In this document: positions 6,508 to 9,798 of the stretch, piece by piece
Layout: each line of letters begins with the position of its first letter
How positions within the stretch are numbered: position 1 is the first letter of the stretch
From: an uncultured bacterium
GTDB taxonomy: Bacteria; Patescibacteriota; Minisyncoccia; Phycocordibacterales; UBA9973
DNA length: 9,798 nucleotides
Direction of reading: 5' to 3'
Assembly (NCBI GenBank): GCA_903895055.1
Contig: CAITSL010000047.1
Coordinates: 1 to 9,798 of the forward strand
Notes under the pieces: model-generated
The model's input: the letters and a program-made list of their open reading frames with translations, nothing else
Told to the model about the DNA's origin: nothing
Databases searched by the model: none
Translations under genes and position numbers: made by a program

Positions 6508-7023
6508 ATGAACAATAAATTTTGGTTTTTCGGTTCAAAATTAAATACTGGTTTACTTTTGGTACTTATTATTTTAATGGTTATTGCTATTCGGATAATG
6601 CTACGAAATGAAAAAGAATATTTCGGGGTATTCCAAAAACCAGCTCCGGTTGTTACGGTTGATCAATCGCAACAGCCTATCCCAAAAGACGGTCTTTTGG
6701 GGGATAAAGATGACCTGATTTCTTTTTCCATTTGGCCAAATACCAAAGTACATGGGATAGTTTCTTATAGAGGTGTTATAAAAGGCGGATATTTTTTTGA
6801 AGCAAATATTGGGATAAATATTCTTGACTTAAATAAAAAAGCTCTCAAGAGAAGTAATGCTAGGTCAACAACGGATTGGACGATAGACCCAGTTTCATTT
6901 GAAGGCAATATTGATTTTACCGGACTTCCCAAAGGTTCTGCCTACTTTGAAATTCATAACGATAATGCTTCAGGTCTTCCGGCTAATGATAAAAGTGTTT
7001 TGATCCCGATAATTATTGAGTAA
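6508..7023 (+). CDS. Membrane-anchored Gmad2 (immunoglobulin-like) domain protein
   Basis: 171 residues with a membrane helix at about 13-33, a linker rich in Pro/Gln/Asp (about 44-68) and a C-terminal domain (about 83-170). The domain fits the Gmad2 pattern: G-V-I-K-G-G-Y-F-F-E-A-N-I (89-101), a strand with D-L-N-x-K-A-L (107-113), A-R-S-T-T-D-W (118-124), F-E-G-N-I-D-F (131-137), and N-A-S-G-L-P-A-N-D-K-S-V-L-I-P-I (153-168). Gmad2 domains are small beta-sandwich modules first named from spore germination proteins and also found in non-spore-formers; no enzymatic role is known. The gene sits between lemA (5 nt) and htpX (2 nt), so translation is probably coupled and the protein may be a partner or substrate adaptor. 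That role is inference. The only GGAGGT (6487-6492) is 15 nt from the ATG and lies within the lemA coding end. Confidence 0.9.
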   Translation: MNNKFWFFGSKLNTGLLLVLIILMVIAIRIMLRNEKEYFGVFQKPAPVVTVDQSQQPIPKDGLLGDKDDLISFSIWPNTKVHGIVSYRGVIKGGYFFEANIGINILDLNKKALKRSNARSTTDWTIDPVSFEGNIDFTGLPKGSAYFEIHNDNASGLPANDKSVLIPIIIE

Positions 7024-7025
7024 AT

Positions 7026-7913
7026 ATGGCAACGCTTTATACGGAACAATCGAAAAATGTTTCTAAAACTTGGCTTTTAATGAGTTTGTTTTTGGTGATA
7101 ATTATTGCGATTGGATACTTTATTTCATACTATTACCAAAATATAAGTATTTTATACATTTTCATAATTTTTGCCGTCGGGATGAATATTTTTAGTTACT
7201 GGAATTCGGACAAAATTGCTTTGGCCCTCAACCATGCCAAGCAAATTAAAAAAGAAGACAATCCAATGCTTTGGAATACAGTGGAAAATTTAGCAATCAC
7301 CGCTGGATTACCAATGCCAAAAATTTATATCATAGATGATCCGGCTCCAAATGCTTTCGCGACCGGTAGGAATAAAGAACATGCGGTAGTGGCAGTAACG
7401 ACAGGGATTTTGCAGATTTTGGACAAAACAGAATTGGAAGGAGTAATTGCCCACGAACTTTCGCATATTGGTAATCGCGACATACTGCTTTCCACTGTGG
7501 TGGTGGTACTCGTCGGATTTATTTCTATCGCTGCCAACATTTTTACTCGCTCATTATTTTTTGGGGGAGGAAGAAAAAGAGGAGACGGCGAAGCCGGGGG
7601 AATTTTGATGGTAATAGGAATAATCTTTGCGATACTCTCTCCGATTTTTGCGACGCTCATTCAACTGGCTATTTCTCGCAAGCGGGAATTTTTGGCTGAC
7701 GCATCCGGAGCGCTCCTGACTCGCTATCCGGAAGGCTTGGCCAATGCACTCATTAAAATAAGCAAGTATGGTCAACCGATGAAATACGCGAATGATGCGA
7801 CAGCGCATCTTTTTATCGCGAATCCTTTCGGCTCGCGAAGCCGAAAAATTTCTAATCTTTTTTCAACCCACCCGCCTGTAGAGGCGAGGGTCAAGGCTTT
7901 GCTTGGAAAGTAA
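7026..7913 (+). CDS. htpX: HtpX-like M48 family zinc metalloprotease
   Basis: 295 residues, matching HtpX length. The zinc site is H-E-L-S-H (143-147, catalytic E144) in the V-I-A-H-E-L-S-H-I-G-N-R-D context, with the third ligand expected at E221 in S-R-K-R-E-F-L-A-D. Hydrophobic helices lie at about 15-35, 39-58, 153-174 and 192-214, as in membrane-embedded HtpX with its active site facing the cytoplasm. N-A-F-A-T-G-R (109-115) and the S-T-H-P-P-V-E-A-R (280-288) near the C-terminus are family hallmarks. Known HtpX proteins degrade damaged or misfolded membrane proteins. It is the third gene of the lemA operon, 2 nt after the Gmad2 gene. Residues F268-K273 are encoded by an 8-bp-stem hairpin (7826-7846) that may be an inserted repeat. 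Confidence 0.97.
   Translation: MATLYTEQSKNVSKTWLLMSLFLVIIIAIGYFISYYYQNISILYIFIIFAVGMNIFSYWNSDKIALALNHAKQIKKEDNPMLWNTVENLAITAGLPMPKIYIIDDPAPNAFATGRNKEHAVVAVTTGILQILDKTELEGVIAHELSHIGNRDILLSTVVVVLVGFISIAANIFTRSLFFGGGRKRGDGEAGGILMVIGIIFAILSPIFATLIQLAISRKREFLADASGALLTRYPEGLANALIKISKYGQPMKYANDATAHLFIANPFGSRSRKISNLFSTHPPVEARVKALLGK
7826..7846. repeat. Hairpin within htpX coding sequence
   Basis: TTTCGGCT (7826-7833), loop CGCGA, AGCCGAAA (7839-7846): a perfect 8-bp stem inside the gene. It encodes F-G-S-R-S-R-K between the conserved N-P-F and L-F-S-T-H-P-P segments, a stretch that varies in the family. That makes a repeat-derived origin possible, though there is no second copy in the window. Confidence 0.5.
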
Positions 7914-7943
7914 AAATAATTTCTTTATAAAAACAGGGTTTTT

Positions 7944-7952
7944 TGGTATACT
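7944..7952 (+). promoter_or_regulatory. Extended -10 promoter of gatCA, probably leaderless
   Basis: TGG followed by TATACT (7947-7952) is an extended -10 element (TGn-TATAnT type). A good -35 is absent; TTTATA at 7924-7929 has 17-nt spacing but matches poorly. The -10 box ends 6 nt before the gatC ATG, exactly as at the gene at 5154, so transcription probably begins at the start codon. It lies in the 45-nt gap after htpX, where no terminator hairpin is visible, so readthrough from htpX is also possible. Confidence 0.55.
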
Positions 7953-7958
7953 CTAATC

Positions 7959-8258
7959 ATGGAAATCAAAGACATTGAAAAGCTCGCAGAGTTGGCAAAA
8001 ATCGAACTTACTGACAAAGAAAAGGAAAGTCTTTTGAAAGATTTAGACAGTATTTTGAACTATGTAAAGCAAATAACTGAAGTGGACCTGCCTGCGCAGG
8101 CAGGAGTGCCGGAGTATAAAAATAGAAATGTTTGGCGAGAAGATTTACCCCGCCAAGGGCGGGGCGAGCCAGCCTCGCGGATTTTTTCGCGTGATTTGAT
8201 CATCAAACAATTCCCTGATTCGCAGGATGGTTTTGTAAAGGTGAAGAAAATATTGTAG
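7959..8258 (+). CDS. gatC: Asp-tRNA(Asn)/Glu-tRNA(Gln) amidotransferase subunit C
   Basis: 99 residues, slightly longer than the usual ~95. The small subunit wraps around GatA and stabilises the GatCAB complex, which converts Glu-tRNA(Gln) and/or Asp-tRNA(Asn) to the amidated forms. The N-terminal half is canonical: I-E-K-L-A-E-L-A-K-I-E-L-T (6-18), L-L-K-D-L-D-S-I-L-N-Y-V (25-36), then the E-V-D segment. The C-terminal D-G-F-V-K-V-K-K-I-L (90-99) is also typical. Two stretches are repeat-derived: L-P-A-Q-A-G at 44-49 (palindrome 8087-8106) and about L63-F76, Arg/Gly/Pro-rich (two-hairpin repeat 8148-8178). Both fall in the extended linker where GatC lacks regular secondary structure, so function is probably kept. 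gatA follows after 5 nt. gatB is not in the window. Confidence 0.95.
   Translation: MEIKDIEKLAELAKIELTDKEKESLLKDLDSILNYVKQITEVDLPAQAGVPEYKNRNVWREDLPRQGRGEPASRIFSRDLIIKQFPDSQDGFVKVKKIL
8087..8106. repeat. In-frame palindromic repeat, copy 2 (in gatC)
   Basis: Identical over 20 bases to 6178-6197 in lemA and in the same reading phase, encoding L-P-A-Q-A-G between the V-D of the canonical E-V-D segment and V-P-E-Y-K-N-R-N-V. Confidence 0.9.
8148..8178. repeat. Two-hairpin repeat inserted in frame in gatC
   Basis: Hairpin 1 is CCCCGCC (8148-8154), loop AAG, GGCGGGG (8158-8164). Hairpin 2 is GCGAG (8164-8168), loop CCAGC, CTCGC (8174-8178); the two share base 8164. The order and the shared CCGCCAA...GCGG and AGCC elements resemble the intergenic element at 5898-5926, so both may belong to one repeat family. 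It encodes an Arg/Gly/Pro-rich stretch not expected in GatC. Confidence 0.65.
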
Positions 8259-8263
8259 AAAAC

Positions 8264-9673
8264 ATGGATTTAAAAAACATGACAATTGAAAAAGCGGGAG
8301 AGATGTTAAGAAAAGGAGAAATAACTTCCGTGGAACTTACTTCTGCATATTTGAAAAATATTACAGAAAAAAACAAAGAACTCAATTCTTTTTTGGAAGT
8401 TTTTTCTGATTCCTTAGAACAAGCCAAGCGCGCAGATGGCCGGATTAAAAATGGAGAAGCGGGTGGATTAACCGGGATTCCGATTGCCATCAAAGATAAT
8501 ATTTTAATCCAAGGGAGAACTGCCTCGGCTGCTTCTAAGATTCTTGAAAATTATGTTGCCAGTTATGATGCATATGTGATTAAAAAATTAAAAGATGCTG
8601 GAGCCGTGATAATTGGTAGAACAAATATGGACGAATTTGCCATGGGCTCTTCGACTCAAACGAGCGCCTATGGGGTAACCAGAAATCCCTATGATAAAAA
8701 TCGAGTGCCCGGTGGCTCTTCCGGTGGCTCAGCAGTGGCGGTAGCGAGTGATATGGCGCTTGTTGCCCTTGGTACCGAAACTTGTGGCTCTGTCAGACAG
8801 CCAGCTTCTTTTTGCGGATTAGTCGGCTTAAAGCCGACCTATGGTAGAGTTTCCAGAAACGGAATAATTGCCATGGGTAATTCGCTAGATCAAGTTTCCC
8901 CTTTTGGGAAAACAGTCAAAGATGTGGAAACAGTATTTAACGTAATTCAAGGGAAAGACGAAATGGATGCGACGTCTATAGTTCCCCATCTTGAGGAGGA
9001 GGGGGCAGGGGGTGGTAATGTTATCGGCATCCCTTGGCATTTATTTGATAGCGGAGTAGACAAAGAAGTGATGGATAACTTTAAAGAATCGGTAGAGAAA
9101 TTAAAAAATGCAGGTTATAAAATTGTTGATATCGATTTGCCGTATTCAAAATATTCTTTGGCTACGTATTATATTATTATGCCGGCGGAGGTTTCGACTA
9201 ATTTGTCCAGATTTGACGGTGTCAGGTATGGACTGCGAAAAGAAGGGGAGAATGTTTCTGATGTGTATAAAAAAACAAGATCAGCGGGATTTGGCGCCGA
9301 GACGAAGAGAAGAATAATTTTAGGCACTTTCATCCTTTCCCATGGATATTATGACGCTTATTACAATAAAGCTTGGCGAGTACGCAATGCTATCAAAGAA
9401 GAGTTTCAAAATATTTTTAAAAAGGTTGATTTTATAATGACCCCTACCACACCGACTCCGGCGTTTAAAATAGGAGAAAAACTGGATGATCCTGTCGCGA
9501 TGTATTTATGTGATATTTTTTCGGCGCCAGCCAATCTGACTGGCATTCCTGCCATCGCTTTACCTTCCGGATTTACGAGCGGAGGATTACCTCTTTCGGT
9601 TCAATTTATGGCGAAACACTTTGGAGAAAATGATCTGTTTTTGATAGGTAAAAAATTTGAAGAAACAAGATAA
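8264..9673 (+). CDS. gatA: Asp-tRNA(Asn)/Glu-tRNA(Gln) amidotransferase subunit A
   Basis: 469 residues. GatA is the amidase-signature subunit that releases ammonia from glutamine for transamidation on GatB. The Lys-cisSer-Ser triad is visible and spaced as in known GatA: K77 (G-I-P-I-A-I-K-D-N), S152 (P-G-G-S-S-G-G-S) and nucleophile S176 (C-G-S-V-R-Q-P-A). F-C-G-L-V-G-L-K-P-T-Y-G-R-V-S-R (183-198), N-L-S-R-F-D-G-V-R-Y-G (313-323) and G-Y-Y-D-A-Y-Y (361-367) are hallmarks. Oddities: T-E-T-C-G-S replaces the usual D-T-G-G-S, putting Cys at 174; a Glu/Gly-rich segment (241-251) is encoded by a G-rich tract; and the C-terminus stops about 10-15 residues early (typical ~485). A second ATG at 8279 (M6) is possible. 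It lies 5 nt after gatC, without a Shine-Dalgarno at normal distance, and is probably translated by coupling. Confidence 0.97.
   Translation: MDLKNMTIEKAGEMLRKGEITSVELTSAYLKNITEKNKELNSFLEVFSDSLEQAKRADGRIKNGEAGGLTGIPIAIKDNILIQGRTASAASKILENYVASYDAYVIKKLKDAGAVIIGRTNMDEFAMGSSTQTSAYGVTRNPYDKNRVPGGSSGGSAVAVASDMALVALGTETCGSVRQPASFCGLVGLKPTYGRVSRNGIIAMGNSLDQVSPFGKTVKDVETVFNVIQGKDEMDATSIVPHLEEEGAGGGNVIGIPWHLFDSGVDKEVMDNFKESVEKLKNAGYKIVDIDLPYSKYSLATYYIIMPAEVSTNLSRFDGVRYGLRKEGENVSDVYKKTRSAGFGAETKRRIILGTFILSHGYYDAYYNKAWRVRNAIKEEFQNIFKKVDFIMTPTTPTPAFKIGEKLDDPVAMYLCDIFSAPANLTGIPAIALPSGFTSGGLPLSVQFMAKHFGENDLFLIGKKFEETR
8984..9016. repeat. G-rich tract in gatA, possible repeat insertion
   Basis: CCCC followed by a purine-rich run with GG, GG, GGGGG, GGGGG and GG blocks. 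It encodes P-H-L-E-E-E-G-A-G-G-G (241-251), in the variable loop after D-A-T-S where GatA proteins differ in length. The base composition is very unlike the A/T-rich surroundings. CCCC near the start can pair with the G runs, and a two-tier G-quadruplex is possible on the + strand. No second copy is in the window. Confidence 0.4.
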
Positions 9674-9700
9674 ATGTATTATTATTAAATAAGGAAACAC

Positions 9701-9763
9701 ATGAACCCGATTTTTGAAAAATATGATAAAGAGTTGAAACTGTGTAAAGTAAGACAAGCGTAA
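9701..9763 (+). CDS. Possible short ORF or broken gene start after gatA
   Basis: ATG with AAGGA at 9691-9695 (5 nt spacing), the only start in the window with a Shine-Dalgarno-like sequence at a normal distance. It encodes only 20 residues: M-N-P-I-F-E-K-Y-D-K-E-L-K-L-C-K-V-R-Q-A, then TAA. The charged amphipathic helix looks like a real protein start. The +1 frame continues for 11 codons (K-S-E-N-C-T-T-Y-N-V-I) to a TAA at 9795-9797, so the gene may be frameshifted and truncated, perhaps a remnant of a larger protein. A tiny peptide or chance ORF is equally possible. Confidence 0.3.
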   Translation: MNPIFEKYDKELKLCKVRQA

Positions 9764-9798
9764 ATCCGAAAATTGTACAACTTATAATGTGATTTAAA

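Noticed and set aside
7873..7886. Small hairpin CGCCT-GTAG-AGGCG near the end of htpX.
   Set aside because: It lies in the conserved S-T-H-P-P-V-E-A-R motif of M48 proteases and is explained by the protein sequence.
8822..8838. Palindrome GTCGGCTT-A-AAGCCGAC in gatA.
   Set aside because: It encodes V-G-L-K-P-T, part of a segment conserved in practically all GatA proteins, so the symmetry is probably a codon coincidence and not an inserted repeat.
9783..9788. TATAAT near the window end as a promoter.
   Set aside because: No -35 at suitable spacing and no gene visible before the window ends; a chance match in A/T-rich DNA is likely.

Overview
This window looks like a chromosomal segment of an uncultivated, A+T-rich bacterium, most likely a Patescibacteria/CPR lineage (Parcubacteria-like). 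That placement is inference. It rests on the gene style (many short, single-membrane-anchor proteins of unknown function beside lemA, htpX and gatCA), on palindromic repeats sitting in frame inside conserved genes, and on start sites that almost all lack a Shine-Dalgarno sequence. All 13 convincing genes are on the + strand and packed tightly. All end in TAA or TAG and none in TGA, but the reading frames are intact under the standard bacterial code.

Region 1 (59-5078) holds seven consecutive membrane-anchored or membrane proteins without clear orthologues. Five have one N-terminal transmembrane helix followed by a predicted extracytoplasmic domain; two have about three helices and a soluble tail. 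Three of them (1932, 2625, 4332) share a duplicated anchor module: a short polar MEPQN/MDPQN cytoplasmic start, a K/S-rich stretch, a helix ending in GG-YYYY, and an Asn-rich stalk. Unrelated outer domains are attached to it: PsbP-like, an internally duplicated unknown domain, and an NTF2-like fold. A fourth gene (3688) keeps only the start. A strong hairpin terminator with A and T runs (5084-5116) closes this block.

Region 2 (5119-5867) is one further anchored protein behind a consensus-like promoter whose -10 box lies 6 nt from the ATG, so its mRNA may be leaderless. Region 3 (5898-7913) starts with a two-hairpin repeat and then a tight operon: lemA, a membrane-anchored Gmad2-domain protein, and htpX (M48 metalloprotease). 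The three probably act together at the membrane. Region 4 (7944-9673) is gatC-gatA, two subunits of the tRNA-dependent amidotransferase, with an extended -10 promoter placed at the same 6-nt distance from the gatC ATG. A short, uncertain ORF follows gatA.

The most interesting signals are the reused anchor module with swapped outer domains, the repeat-derived peptide insertions in LemA and GatC (an identical 20-bp sequence in the same reading phase), the candidate leaderless promoters, and the three-gene lemA-Gmad2-htpX unit. No RNA gene, CRISPR array, insertion sequence or stretch of more than 300 bases without a gene was seen.
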